From: Planctomyces sp. SH-PL14
GTDB lineage: Bacteria > Planctomycetota > Planctomycetia > Planctomycetales > Planctomycetaceae
DNA: 64,000 bases
Direction: 5' to 3'
NCBI RefSeq assembly: GCF_001610835.1
Contig: NZ_CP011270.1
Span: 3,242,001-3,306,000 of the forward strand
Numbering within the stretch: the stretch's first letter is position 1; each line of letters opens with the position of its first letter. Under the pieces are notes generated by a model. The model saw only the letters and a program-made list of their open reading frames with translations. It ran no database searches and was not told the origin of the DNA. Positions 53,483-62,083 of this stretch are shown piece after piece. The translations under genes were made by a program, and so were the position numbers.

Positions 53483-54613
53483 ATGTCCGCCGCGATTCGC
53501 CGATCCGTCCTCGACGCCGCCCGGACCGTCGTCATCAAGATCGGCACCAACGCCCTCTCCAAGGCCGACGACACCCTCGACACCGACCGCATCGCCGGGA
53601 TCGCCGAACAGGTCGTCCGCTGGCGGAAGACCGGCCGCCGCGTCGTCGTCGTCTCCAGCGGAGCGATCGGCGCCGGGATCGGCCTCCTGGGCCTCGAAGA
53701 ACGCCCCAAAGACCTTCCGCATCTTCAGGCTGCCGCTTCAGTCGGACAGGCGCATCTTATCGGAGCCTACGACGAGGCGCTCCAGAAGCACGGCCTGCAC
53801 GCCTCGCAGATCCTGCTGACGGCGAACGATTTCCGCCGCCGGACGCGGTATCTCAATATGAAGAACACGCTCAACGCGCTGTTCGAGTACGACGTCATCC
53901 CGATCATCAACGAGAACGACACCGTCAGCATCGACGAGATCAAGTTCGGCGACAACGACCGCCTCGCCGCCATGGTCACCAACCTCGTCGAGCGCCCGCT
54001 GCTCATCATCCTCTCCGTCATCAACGGCCTGTACGACGGCCCCCCGGACGAACCGGGCTCCCAGGTCATCCCGCTCGTCGAACGCTGGGACGAGGCGCTG
54101 CGGCGGCTGGCTGCCTCGACCAAGAGCTCGCGCGGGACCGGCGGCATGGCGACCAAACTCGAATCGATGCGGATGGCGACCACCGCCGGCGAGAACGCCA
54201 TCATCGCCAACGGGACCGACCCCCGGATCCTCGACAAGATCCTCGACGGCCAGGAAGTCGGAACCCTGTTCCTCGCCTCCCGCGCGCCGCTCCCCGCCTG
54301 GAAGCGGTGGATCGGCTACACGGTGAATCCGTCGGGCCAGCTCCATCTGGACGAAGGGGCCACCAAGGCGGTCCAGCAGAACGGCAAGTCGCTCCTGGCG
54401 ATCGGGATCCGGAGCGTCGCCGGCAATTTCTCGAAGGGGGACCGCGTCTCGCTCCTCAATCCCGAGGGACAGGAAGTCGCCCGCGGCCTGACGCATTACG
54501 ACTCTCCGACGTTGCAGCAGATCGCGGGGAAGAAGATCGCCGAGGTCCAGGCGCTGCTCGGCGAATCGGTCGAGCCGGAAGTCATCCATCGCGACAACCT
54601 GGTCGTCATGTAA
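53483..54613 (+). CDS. proB: Glutamate 5-kinase with PUA domain
   Basis: Start at the ATG at 53483, giving MSAAIRRSVLDAARTVVIKI and 376 residues. It phosphorylates glutamate with ATP, the first step of proline synthesis. Seen: TVVIKIGTNALS, VVVVSSGAIGAGIGLLG, AAASVGQAHLIGAYDEAL, IPIINENDTVSIDEIKFGDN, and SSRGTGGMATKLESMRMATT, all kinase-domain hallmarks. The C-terminal PUA domain runs from about residue 275 (LHLDEGATKAVQQNGKSLLA, GNFSKGDRVSLLNPEGQEVA). proA is not next to it and proC is 50 kb away. Transcription probably starts just after the family A fragment. Confidence 0.96.
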   Translation: MSAAIRRSVLDAARTVVIKIGTNALSKADDTLDTDRIAGIAEQVVRWRKTGRRVVVVSSGAIGAGIGLLGLEERPKDLPHLQAAASVGQAHLIGAYDEALQKHGLHASQILLTANDFRRRTRYLNMKNTLNALFEYDVIPIINENDTVSIDEIKFGDNDRLAAMVTNLVERPLLIILSVINGLYDGPPDEPGSQVIPLVERWDEALRRLAASTKSSRGTGGMATKLESMRMATTAGENAIIANGTDPRILDKILDGQEVGTLFLASRAPLPAWKRWIGYTVNPSGQLHLDEGATKAVQQNGKSLLAIGIRSVAGNFSKGDRVSLLNPEGQEVARGLTHYDSPTLQQIAGKKIAEVQALLGESVEPEVIHRDNLVVM

Positions 54614-54708
54614 GGCCGTCTCCTTCCGCTCACTCAGGACCACACCCGCGTGTGTGTCTGGACAGTCGCTTGTCTCTCTCGGCTGGGGAAAGCGGATCAT
54701 CGGGATCC

Positions 54709-54890
54709 GGGAGGGCGAAGCTCCTGCTGAGCCGCGCAGGTTCACAGACGCGTTCTCATTGTCGCCTCGACCTTCAGTCCCCTTCCCTGGAGGAACGGTC
54801 CCGGCGACGACGGCTCACCCTCAGGCTGGGGTGCAAAAGCGATCGAGGCGGTTTCCCACCGCTGCGGCTCGGCGGGAGCCTCGCCCTCCC
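54709..54890. repeat. Family C inverted pair
   Basis: The left arm 54709-54735 (GGGAGGGCGAAGCTCCTGCT then GAGCCGC) and right arm 54864-54890 (GCGGCTCGGCGGGAGCCTCG then CCCTCCC) are inverted copies with three mismatches in 27, 128 bp apart. Together with the flanks they fill the 430-bp gap between proB and the ExeA-like gene, which holds no plausible gene. Confidence 0.8.
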
Positions 54891-55045
54891 TAAGGCTCCA
54901 CCTCCCTCGGAGCCCTCCACAGGCCCCCGCGTCACCGGCGAATGCTGCCGTTCCCCGCTTTCCGCTGGAGTCCTACAACCGGCACGTTCGATCTTCTCCA
55001 TACGGTCGACCGCGCCACCGGTCGTCGTTCCATGGAGGGATCGCA

Positions 55046-56788
55046 GTGTACGAGGCTTTCTACGGAATGCGGCACCGGCCCTTCTCGCCGGTCCCCCAGC
55101 CGGAGTGCTTCGTGCCGGTTCCGCACATGGCCCAGGTCCTGCACGACCTGGAAGCCTGCGTCCGCCGCCAGCAGGGGATCGCGGTCCTGACCGCTCCCGC
55201 CGGCGCGGGCAAGACCGTCCTCTGCCAGCAGCTCAGCCGCAAACTCGCCGGCGACTTCCGCATCGCTCACCTTCGCAACGCCCGCTTTCCGTCGCGCCGG
55301 GCCCTGCTCCAGGCGATCCTGTTCGAGATCGGCCAGTCGTACATCGGGCTCTCCGAACAGGAGGCCCGCCTGCGGATCTTTGAATCGATCCGCCCCGGTG
55401 CCGACTCCACGGATGCCCGGCCGCTCGTCGTCCTGCTCGACGAGGCCCATCTGCTTGCCGCCCGGTTCCTCGAAGAACTGCGGACCCTGGCCGACTACGA
55501 GGTCGACGGGGAGGCGCTGATCCGCATCGTCGTGAGCGGACAGATCCCCCTCGAGGAAACCCTCTCCGAGCCACCGCTCAGCGCGTTCAACCAGCGGGTC
55601 GGCTGTCACGCCACGCTCGAACCGCTGCGTGCGGACGAATCGGCGGAGTACCTGCGTTACCGGCTGGCCTGGGCCGGCGCGGAGATCGAGGGGCTCTTTA
55701 CGCCCGGGGCCCTGTCGCTCGTGGTCCATGCCGCGGACGGCAATCCGCGGCGGATCAGCCAGCTCGCCGACCACGCCCTCCTGATCGGATATGCGGAAGA
55801 ACAGCTCCCCGTGTCGCAGGGGACCGTTCAGAACGCCCTGATCGACCTGCGGGAACTTCCGCTCCACTGGAACGAACCGCTCTCCCTTTCGGAATCTGTC
55901 GACATGATCGATCTCCCCTTCGCCGACTCCGAGCTCCCGTTCCTGCCGGAGAGCGATGCGACGCTGCCGGTCGAACCGGTGGCCGACGCATCTTCGGACG
56001 AGGGGAGCGGCGAGGCCGCGGTCTTCGAGTGGGGCGGAGAGCCCTCATCCGCGGGCGACGCCGCCTGGAGAGGCGAGACCGCCAGCGCCCAGCCGACCTC
56101 AGCCGAGCCGGAAGCCGTCTACGAGCCCGCGCCGCGGTTCGAATGGCCGTTGTCGGAAGAGACCACGGAGCCGGGCGCCGCCGGCGTATACGAGACCGAA
56201 CCTTCCCCGTCGACCCAGGCCGCGGATGAGACCGCCATGTACCAGATCCCGTACGAAGAAGTCCTGGTCGAGGACCGCTACGCCCTGCTGGACCGCAACG
56301 CCGAAGTCGGCCGCGCGGCCTACGTGGAGGTCCCTCCGCCGGCCGCGGCGGAGGTTCTCTCCTATGACGGGAGCGGCGAAGTGACGCTGCCGCACGGCGA
56401 GCTCTCGATCGAAGAGAACCTGCACGCCCTGCTTCAGTCGATGCGGGCCGAGGTCCTGGAGGCGATCAGCATTTCGGAGCCGCCGGCCTACGACGTCGTG
56501 GAGCCGGACGACGAGCCCGAGGCGGAGCCGGAGCTGATGCCGGTCCACGCCTTCCTGGAGGAGGCGGTCGTCGACACCGTCCCGGCCGCCGATCCGGTCG
56601 ACCGCGTGACGCTGCCGATGCCCTCCGCGTGGATGGCGACGCAGACAGCGCCGGTCGAGCAGGTCGAGGCGGAGGTCGAAGCCGCGGCGGTCGCCGACGA
56701 GGCCCCGCGACGCTACGCACACCTCTTCAGCCGTCTCCAGCGGCAGCGGAGCAAGATGGAAGCGTTCTTCCGCCGCAAGGGCCGGTAA
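55046..56788 (+). CDS. ExeA-like AAA ATPase with long acidic C-terminal tail
   Basis: 580 residues from a GTG start. The N-terminal ~270 residues form an ExeA/GspA-type ATPase: MYEAFYGMRHRPFSPVPQPE, Walker A TAPAGAGKTVLC, Walker B LVVLLDEAHL, and ADGNPRRISQLADHALL, the sensor region. The remaining ~300 residues are low-complexity and acidic (repeated E/A/P) with no domain, ending in a basic tail FSRLQRQRSKMEAFFRRKGR. In other bacteria ExeA helps assemble the type II secretin. This version lacks the membrane helix and peptidoglycan-binding domain of ExeA. It could serve the pseudopilin export system in this organism, but no secretin gene is nearby. Confidence 0.88.
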   Translation: MYEAFYGMRHRPFSPVPQPECFVPVPHMAQVLHDLEACVRRQQGIAVLTAPAGAGKTVLCQQLSRKLAGDFRIAHLRNARFPSRRALLQAILFEIGQSYIGLSEQEARLRIFESIRPGADSTDARPLVVLLDEAHLLAARFLEELRTLADYEVDGEALIRIVVSGQIPLEETLSEPPLSAFNQRVGCHATLEPLRADESAEYLRYRLAWAGAEIEGLFTPGALSLVVHAADGNPRRISQLADHALLIGYAEEQLPVSQGTVQNALIDLRELPLHWNEPLSLSESVDMIDLPFADSELPFLPESDATLPVEPVADASSDEGSGEAAVFEWGGEPSSAGDAAWRGETASAQPTSAEPEAVYEPAPRFEWPLSEETTEPGAAGVYETEPSPSTQAADETAMYQIPYEEVLVEDRYALLDRNAEVGRAAYVEVPPPAAAEVLSYDGSGEVTLPHGELSIEENLHALLQSMRAEVLEAISISEPPAYDVVEPDDEPEAEPELMPVHAFLEEAVVDTVPAADPVDRVTLPMPSAWMATQTAPVEQVEAEVEAAAVADEAPRRYAHLFSRLQRQRSKMEAFFRRKGR

Positions 56789-56827
56789 TCCCGCGCGGGT
56801 CGCCGTCTGCGGAGCGATCGAAGCGGA

Positions 56828-57820
56828 TCACCCGTTGCGGGTGCGCACCGGACGGCCGACGGGCTTGCCGTCCTTCCTGAGCGTTTCCGACGGCAGCTCG
56901 CCGAAGACCTGCCGGTACTCCTTGGCGAACCGCCCGAAGTCCCAGAAGCCGAAGCGGGCGGCGATCTCGGTCACCGAGCCCCCTTCCGGGCCGAGCTGCC
57001 TCAGGATCTTCCGCGTCTCGTGCAATCGCCTGAGGCGGATGTAGCGGGCCGGGGGGACGCCGTAGACTTCGCCGAAGACCGTCCGCAAGGTCCGCTCCGA
57101 GACGTCCGCCGCCTGGGCAAGCCGGTCCACCGAAGGGGCGACGTCGGAGGTCGGATCCAGGACGCTGAGCGCGGAGCGGATGATTGTGTCCCGCTCGACG
57201 GCGGGACGTCCGGCCGTGACGGTTATGGTCGGAGGAGGGCAGCCGAGGATCTCGCGGATCGCGGCGACGAACTGGTCGCGGAGGTCGACCCGGGAGGCGA
57301 CGTGGTCCATGACCTGCGCGTCCTGCTCGCTCGATCGATTGAGGCCCTTGGCAAGGTCGCGGAGCTTGTCGACGAGCGGCTCGCCGGCATGCAGCATCGT
57401 CGCGGAGGCGTTCTTCGGCAGGCCGGGAAGGCTCTGGTCCGATTCATCGGAGAGGAACTCGCTCGGAACGAAGAGGGAGAACCACTCGTGGGCCTCTTCG
57501 CAGGAGAGCCGGAAGTCGGATCTCGGCGCTCCGATGAAGATGTCTCCCCGGTTCATCACGCCGCCGTTGGCCCGCACCTCGATCCGGGAGAGCGGGACAA
57601 AGACGAGGCAGCCGCTCGGATCGACTCCCCCTTCCGCGATGTTCCCGCCACCCTCATAGGCATACTGAAGGTGCAGTCCGTCGAGGAAGGTGTGCCGGAT
57701 CTGCCAGATCGGCTTTTCCAGTTTGGGGATGGTAAACCGAACCTCAGCGTCCCGGACCGATGCGATATACGCTTCGAACTCCTTGAACTCCCGGTATTCC
57801 TGAAACTCGCTCATGGACAT
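56828..57820 (-). CDS. AraC family transcriptional regulator
   Basis: 330 residues. The ATG at 57820 has GGAAGGGG upstream. The N-terminal ~200 residues are a sensor of the AraC-binding-2 type (RHTFLDGLHLQYAYEGGGNI, VFVPLSRIEVRANGGVMNRG). The C-terminal 110 residues hold the two helix-turn-helix motifs (SVDRLAQAADVSERTLRTVF and VTEIAARFGFWDFGRFAKEY, followed by RQVFGELPSETLRKDGKPV). It binds DNA as an activator or repressor; the ligand is unknown. It is convergent with the ExeA-like gene, 39 bp away. Confidence 0.93.
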   Translation of the reverse strand: MSMSEFQEYREFKEFEAYIASVRDAEVRFTIPKLEKPIWQIRHTFLDGLHLQYAYEGGGNIAEGGVDPSGCLVFVPLSRIEVRANGGVMNRGDIFIGAPRSDFRLSCEEAHEWFSLFVPSEFLSDESDQSLPGLPKNASATMLHAGEPLVDKLRDLAKGLNRSSEQDAQVMDHVASRVDLRDQFVAAIREILGCPPPTITVTAGRPAVERDTIIRSALSVLDPTSDVAPSVDRLAQAADVSERTLRTVFGEVYGVPPARYIRLRRLHETRKILRQLGPEGGSVTEIAARFGFWDFGRFAKEYRQVFGELPSETLRKDGKPVGRPVRTRNG

Positions 57821-58321
57821 GAGCTACCCCTTCCCGCCTGAGCACGGCCCCCGCAGACCGTCACGCACCCGCATCGATTCCCGCTTATCCACTATATTGT
57901 ACTCGGCGGACAATTTTGCCGGAAGTACGTATTCGGTTCCGGCTGAGACGTCATGATGTGTGCATGCCCGACGTCGGTCGAGCGGACGCGAGTGCTGGCC
58001 CGCCTCTCCTCCTGTTCCCGACGGCGGGCTTTTTCCTGCGCGGTGTTCGAAATCGGCTCCGAAGAATCGGGCGATCCGGATCGAAGGCATTCCGAATCGG
58101 GACGAACGGGCATTTCGCGGACGGGATTCTGTCCGGCGGCATGGAGATTTCGTCAGGTTCGACGATCCGGCTGTCTGTGCGAACTTTTCGCATTCGCGAT
58201 CAAACGGCGCAGGTCCTGGTGAAACTTCTGTTGGACAGTCGGTGTTCCGCTTTCTCGAACGCGAAACCCAGGCCGCTTCACGAAGACTCCGTCGACTCGA
58301 CAGGGGGATGATCGCGGAGGC
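57821..58321. other. Intergenic region with probable promoter of the AraC-type gene
   Basis: Around 57885-57925 the sequence is unusually AT-rich (TTATCCACTATATTGTACTC), which on the minus strand contains TACAAT and TTGTCC. A promoter for the regulator is likely here, but the exact elements are uncertain. The rest (57950-58300) has only short open frames on both strands that look unreal. Confidence 0.4.
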
Positions 58322-59788
58322 TCAGGCGAGGATTTCGTGGATCGGCTTGCCGTGGTCGATATCGAGCCGCTTCCGGCCCGGGATCTCGAGCCTTCGGGAG
58401 TCGAGGCCGAGCTGTTTGAGAATCGTGGCGTGGATGTCGGTCACGTAGTGACGGTTCTCGACGGCGTGGAAGCCGATCTCGTCCGTCACGCCGTGGACCG
58501 TTCCTCCCTTGATCCCGCCGCCGGCCATCCAGACCGAGAAGCCGAAGATGTGATGGTCGCGGCCATCGGAGCCCTGCGTCCCCGGCGTGCGTCCGAACTC
58601 GCTCGCGAAGAGGACCAGAGTCGAGTCGAGGAGGCCGCGCTGCTTGAGGTCCTTGAGGAGTCCGGCGATCGGCTTGTCGACGGCGCGAAAATTCTTCTCG
58701 TGGTTCGCCTTGAGTCCGCCGTGCGCGTCCCACACCCCGGCGCCGCCGGCGCCGTGCTGGACCTGGATGAACCGCACGCCGCGCTCGATGAAACGGCGGG
58801 TCGCGAGCATCTGCATCCCGAAGTCCTTCGTCGCGGGATCGTCGAGGCCGTAGAGGGCCTGGGTCTCCTGCGTCTCCTGTTCGAAGCCGAGGGCATCCGG
58901 AACCGAGGTCTGCATCCGGAAGGCGAGTTCGTACGCCTTGATCCGCGCGGCGAGGGCGGGGTCGTCCGGGTACTCGACTCCCTTGAGGCGGTTGAGGTTG
59001 CCGACGAGATCGAAGCCGATCCGCTGTTCTTCTGAGCTGAGGCCGCGGGCGGACTTTCCGTAGTCGAGCGGGTTCTTCGGATCGACGCGGATCGGGACGG
59101 CGTCGTGGGCGGGGCCGAGGTAGTGGCCGTCTTTGGCGTTCCAGTATTCGCGGCTCCCCATGGAGAGGAATTGCGGGAGGTTGTCGTTGAGGGAGCCGAG
59201 GCCGTAGTGGACCCACGCGCCGAGGGTGGGGAACTCGCCGTCGAGCATGTGGCGGCCGGAGTGGAACTGGGTCTGGGCGCCGTGGTTGTCGTCGGTGGTC
59301 CACATGGAGCGGACGATGGCGAGGTCGTCGACGCAGCTCCCCATGTGGGGGACCCAGTCGCTCAGTTCGATGCCGGCTTCGCCGTATTTGCGGTAGCCGA
59401 CCTGGAGGGGGTAGAGCTTGTTGCGTTGCTGGCCGTTGGCGTCGTTGATGACCGTGACGCGGGCGAGCTTGAGCTTCTCGGGGTTCTGGGCGTCGGCGTA
59501 GGGGGTTTCGCTGATGGACTTGCCGGCGTACTTGGTGAGTTCCGGCTTGGGGTCGAACGACTCCATGTGGGAGACGCCGCCGTTCATGAAGAGCCAGACG
59601 ACGCTTTTGGCGCGGGGGGCGAAGTGGGGGAAGCCGTCGGGGGGCTGCCAGGGGGCGATTTCGTTGGCGCGGGTGATGCCGTCCTGGGCGAGAAGTGCGC
59701 CGAGGGCGAGGCCGGTGAATCCCATGCCAGCGTCGGCGAGGAAGTTGCGGCGGTGGATGCTGCCGGAGGCGGGGCGGGGGTGGGGCAT
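58322..59788 (-). CDS. DUF1501 domain-containing Tat-exported protein
   Basis: Start at the ATG at 59788, giving 488 residues; the frame extends upstream into a repeat fragment but no start there is credible. A Tat-like leader [20 protein letters not shown] is followed by [40 protein letters not shown] and [20 protein letters not shown], the family core. It is longer than the DUF1501 protein at 24790 and diverges from it, so they are not recent duplicates. It has no DUF1549/DUF1553 gene alongside, in contrast to the usual pairing. Confidence 0.93.
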   Translation of the reverse strand: MPHPRPASGSIHRRNFLADAGMGFTGLALGALLAQDGITRANEIAPWQPPDGFPHFAPRAKSVVWLFMNGGVSHMESFDPKPELTKYAGKSISETPYADAQNPEKLKLARVTVINDANGQQRNKLYPLQVGYRKYGEAGIELSDWVPHMGSCVDDLAIVRSMWTTDDNHGAQTQFHSGRHMLDGEFPTLGAWVHYGLGSLNDNLPQFLSMGSREYWNAKDGHYLGPAHDAVPIRVDPKNPLDYGKSARGLSSEEQRIGFDLVGNLNRLKGVEYPDDPALAARIKAYELAFRMQTSVPDALGFEQETQETQALYGLDDPATKDFGMQMLATRRFIERGVRFIQVQHGAGGAGVWDAHGGLKANHEKNFRAVDKPIAGLLKDLKQRGLLDSTLVLFASEFGRTPGTQGSDGRDHHIFGFSVWMAGGGIKGGTVHGVTDEIGFHAVENRHYVTDIHATILKQLGLDSRRLEIPGRKRLDIDHGKPIHEILA

Positions 59789-59881
59789 GCGGGGCTCGGT
59801 GGTGAGGACGAGGGTCCGAGGCGCTGGCACGAGTTTAACCGGAAGCGAGAGGAGATGCTTCCTCCGATCGCTCGAACCTTG

Positions 59882-60025
59882 CCCTGGCCGGCACGACTCT
59901 GTTCGCTCGAACCCAACGTGCGACGGCCGCCTGGGGTCAAGGGGTTTCGACCCCTTGCCGCCGGAGGCACTTCCATGAGGAACCGTGGGACACAATGGAC
60001 GTCCGCTTGGGGAAACCAGCGACGC
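59882..60025 (-). repeat. Family A right-half fragment, proximal side of split copy (A12)
   Basis: Reverse orientation: CCCTGGCCGGCACGAC tail, CGAACCCAACGTGCGACGGC, then GGGGTCAAGGGGTTTCGACC with right-arm stem AAGGGGTTTCGACCCCTT, CCGCCGGAGGC, and part of the middle ending near CCAGCGACG. The left half is missing but appears 750 bp further on, after a gene. Confidence 0.85.
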
Positions 60026-60160
60026 AAAGCGAGAGATTGATCCGTGCCACTTCCCCCGACACAATGTTGCCGTTGATGTCGGCCAATCGATTCACGGGCC
60101 TCATCTCTCGTTCTTCGCGGCCGGGACGAGTCCGCTTCTCTCTTCTTCAGGGCAATACCA

Positions 60161-60754
60161 ATGTCGAAGCCTTCCTCGGACGACGAGCGCGCCACAGCGA
60201 CAGTGAAGATCTTCAAGGGGTCGACGACTCCCGCCTGCTGCGTCCTCTGTGGTGGTGACTCCAACAAGTCCTTTACGTTCGAGTTCCACAAGAAGACGTT
60301 CGGTTCTTACTTCGGGATGTTCGTCGTCGTTCTATCTCCGCTCTACGGCTACGCCATGACCAAGGAGGCAACCGTCTCCTGGTCGAAGCTGTTGCCTCTG
60401 TGTGCGGCACATTGGGAGCAAGCGGACCGGATGCGGCGCTTCTCCAAGTCCCTTGGAATCGTTGCGGCTGGAGCGGTGATCGCGGCAGTCTTCGTCATCG
60501 GGATCAATCCCTACCTGGCACTCGCCATTGTGCTGATGACGCTGATTCCGGCCGTCATCTTCCAGGCAAAGCGGCCTTCGCTGAACGTCGCGGAGGTGCA
60601 GAGGGAATACGTCGTTCTTCGTTCCGTTCCTCAACGCTTTGCGCTCGATTTTGAGAAGGCCAACGACGGTACTGAGTGGGCCGCCAGCTTCACCAGGCCG
60701 GCCGTTGCGAATGAGAGTCGTCAGGACAATCCGTTTGGGATCGAGGATGGCTGA
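60161..60754 (+). CDS. Small membrane protein inside a split family A element (197 aa)
   Basis: The ATG at 60161 has a weak AGGG site upstream. A soluble head with cysteines (CCVLCGGDSNKSFTFEFHKK) is followed by a hydrophobic stretch (FGMFVVVLSPLYGYAM), a second cysteine site (LPLCAAHWEQADRMRRFSKS) and a long pair of helices (IVAAGAVIAAVFVIGI, LALAIVLMTLIPAVIF). The C-terminus is soluble. I do not recognise the family. It lies between two family A halves of the same orientation, one on each side within 150 bp, as if it replaced the element's centre. Confidence 0.65.
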   Translation: MSKPSSDDERATATVKIFKGSTTPACCVLCGGDSNKSFTFEFHKKTFGSYFGMFVVVLSPLYGYAMTKEATVSWSKLLPLCAAHWEQADRMRRFSKSLGIVAAGAVIAAVFVIGINPYLALAIVLMTLIPAVIFQAKRPSLNVAEVQREYVVLRSVPQRFALDFEKANDGTEWAASFTRPAVANESRQDNPFGIEDG

Positions 60755-60774
60755 CGGACGCGGAGGGACGACGG

Positions 60775-60855
60775 GCCTCCGGCGGGCAAGGGGCCAAAGA
60801 AAACAACACAGGCCCCCTCTGCACTCCCCACCAGGGGTGGCCCCCTGGACCCCGG
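60775..60855 (-). repeat. Family A left-arm fragment, distal side of split copy (A13)
   Basis: Reverse orientation: GCCTCCGGCGGGCAAGGGGC, loop AAAGAAAACAACACA, GGCCCCC, then CCACCAGGGG and CCCCTGGACCCCGG. Only the left arm is present. Same orientation as the right-half fragment at 59882-60025. Confidence 0.88.
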
Positions 60856-60898
60856 TGGGCTGGCGCATGCCGTGACACCCGACCGCTACAATCCCACC

Positions 60899-61996
60899 AT
60901 GACCGACCCCGCCTCCTCCCGCCGCGAATTCCTCACCGGACGCTCCGCACTCCGACAAGTCGAACACGCCGGAAACCAACTCGCCGACCACCTCACCCAC
61001 CGCTCCCCACCCGAGGCCGGCGCCACCATCCGCCTCGAAACCCGCGCCATGGCCTGCCCCTGGTGCGTCGTCCTCAACCCGGTCCTCCCCCAAACGGTCA
61101 TGGCGGCCTCCCACGCCCTCGACCTCGTCCACATCCTCGAACAACAACTCACCGTCTACCGCGACGACAGCGAAGTCTCCCTCCTCAACCAGCAAGCCGC
61201 CTCCGCCCCCCAAGCCGTCGAAGAACGCCTCTTCCACCTCTTCGAACGCGCACTCGCCTTCCACCGCGAAACCGCCGGCGCCTTCGACCCCACCTCCGGC
61301 GAACTGATCCTCCTCTGGCGCCGCTGTCGAAACGAAGGCCGCATCCCCACCCAGGCCGAAATCGACGGCGCCCTCACCCGCACCGGCATGGACCGGCTCG
61401 TCACCTTCGACACCGAAACGCGGACCCTCGCCTTCCAGCAACCAGGAGTCCGCTTCGACCTCGGAGCGATCGGCAAGGGCTACGCCATCGACCGCATCAC
61501 CGAAGAACTCCGGGACGCGGGCCTCGACGACTTCCTCGTCCACGGCGGCTTCAGCAGCCTCTACGCCCGGGGAGACCACAACGGCCAGGGAGGCTGGCCC
61601 GTCGGCATCCGGAACCCCCTCTTCACCGACCAGCGGTACGCCACCGTCCTGCTCCGGAACCAGGGAATGGCGACCAGCGGCTCGAACATCCAGTACTTCC
61701 GGCACGACGGGAAGCGGTACGGCCACATCCTCGACCCCCGCACCGGCTGGCCCGCCGACAAACTCCTCTCCGTGACCGTCCTAGCTCCCACCGCCGAAGA
61801 GGCGGACGCCGTCTCCACCGCCTTCTACGCCTTGGGACTCGAAAAGGCCCGGGAGTATTGCGATACTCACAGGTCCCTCGGCGCGCTGCTCATTCCGCCG
61901 CCCGCCCAGGGACGCACCCTCGAACCGGTCGTCTGCAATATCCCGGACGATGCCCTGTTCTTCGGAGCGGGCGAGATCGACGAAAGCGCCTGGTAA
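60899..61996 (+). CDS. FAD:protein FMN transferase (ApbE family)
   Basis: The ATG at 60899 gives 365 residues. The family attaches FMN covalently to threonine in flavoproteins such as RnfG/NqrC subunits. Seen: MACPWCVVLNP at the core start, LEQQLTVYRDDSEVSLLNQQ, ETAGAFDPTSGELILLWRR, VRFDLGAIGKGYAIDRITEE, DFLVHGGFSSLYARG, and HILDPRTGWPADKLLSVTV with the H-x-x-x-x-P-x-T-G motif. The N-terminal SRREFLTGRSA looks like a twin-arginine signal but lacks a hydrophobic core. The following gene is a DoxX-family protein, 87 bp on. No Rnf or Nqr gene is nearby. Confidence 0.93.
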   Translation: MTDPASSRREFLTGRSALRQVEHAGNQLADHLTHRSPPEAGATIRLETRAMACPWCVVLNPVLPQTVMAASHALDLVHILEQQLTVYRDDSEVSLLNQQAASAPQAVEERLFHLFERALAFHRETAGAFDPTSGELILLWRRCRNEGRIPTQAEIDGALTRTGMDRLVTFDTETRTLAFQQPGVRFDLGAIGKGYAIDRITEELRDAGLDDFLVHGGFSSLYARGDHNGQGGWPVGIRNPLFTDQRYATVLLRNQGMATSGSNIQYFRHDGKRYGHILDPRTGWPADKLLSVTVLAPTAEEADAVSTAFYALGLEKAREYCDTHRSLGALLIPPPAQGRTLEPVVCNIPDDALFFGAGEIDESAW

Positions 61997-62083
61997 ACCG
62001 CGTCATCGATCCCGCCGACATTGGACCAACCGCTGAACGCTGACGGCTGACCGCTGACAGCACCTCGTCCGAAAGATCGTGTT

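Noticed and set aside
57885-57900. A DnaA-box-like TTATCCACT
   Set aside because: One imperfect box only, no cluster or AT-rich unwinding region, and it lies in a regulator promoter; dnaN is far away, so no replication origin is claimed.
57916-58311. A 131-codon frame in the gap between the AraC-type and DUF1501 genes
   Set aside because: Arginine- and serine-rich without structure, several competing frames on both strands, and no ribosome site.
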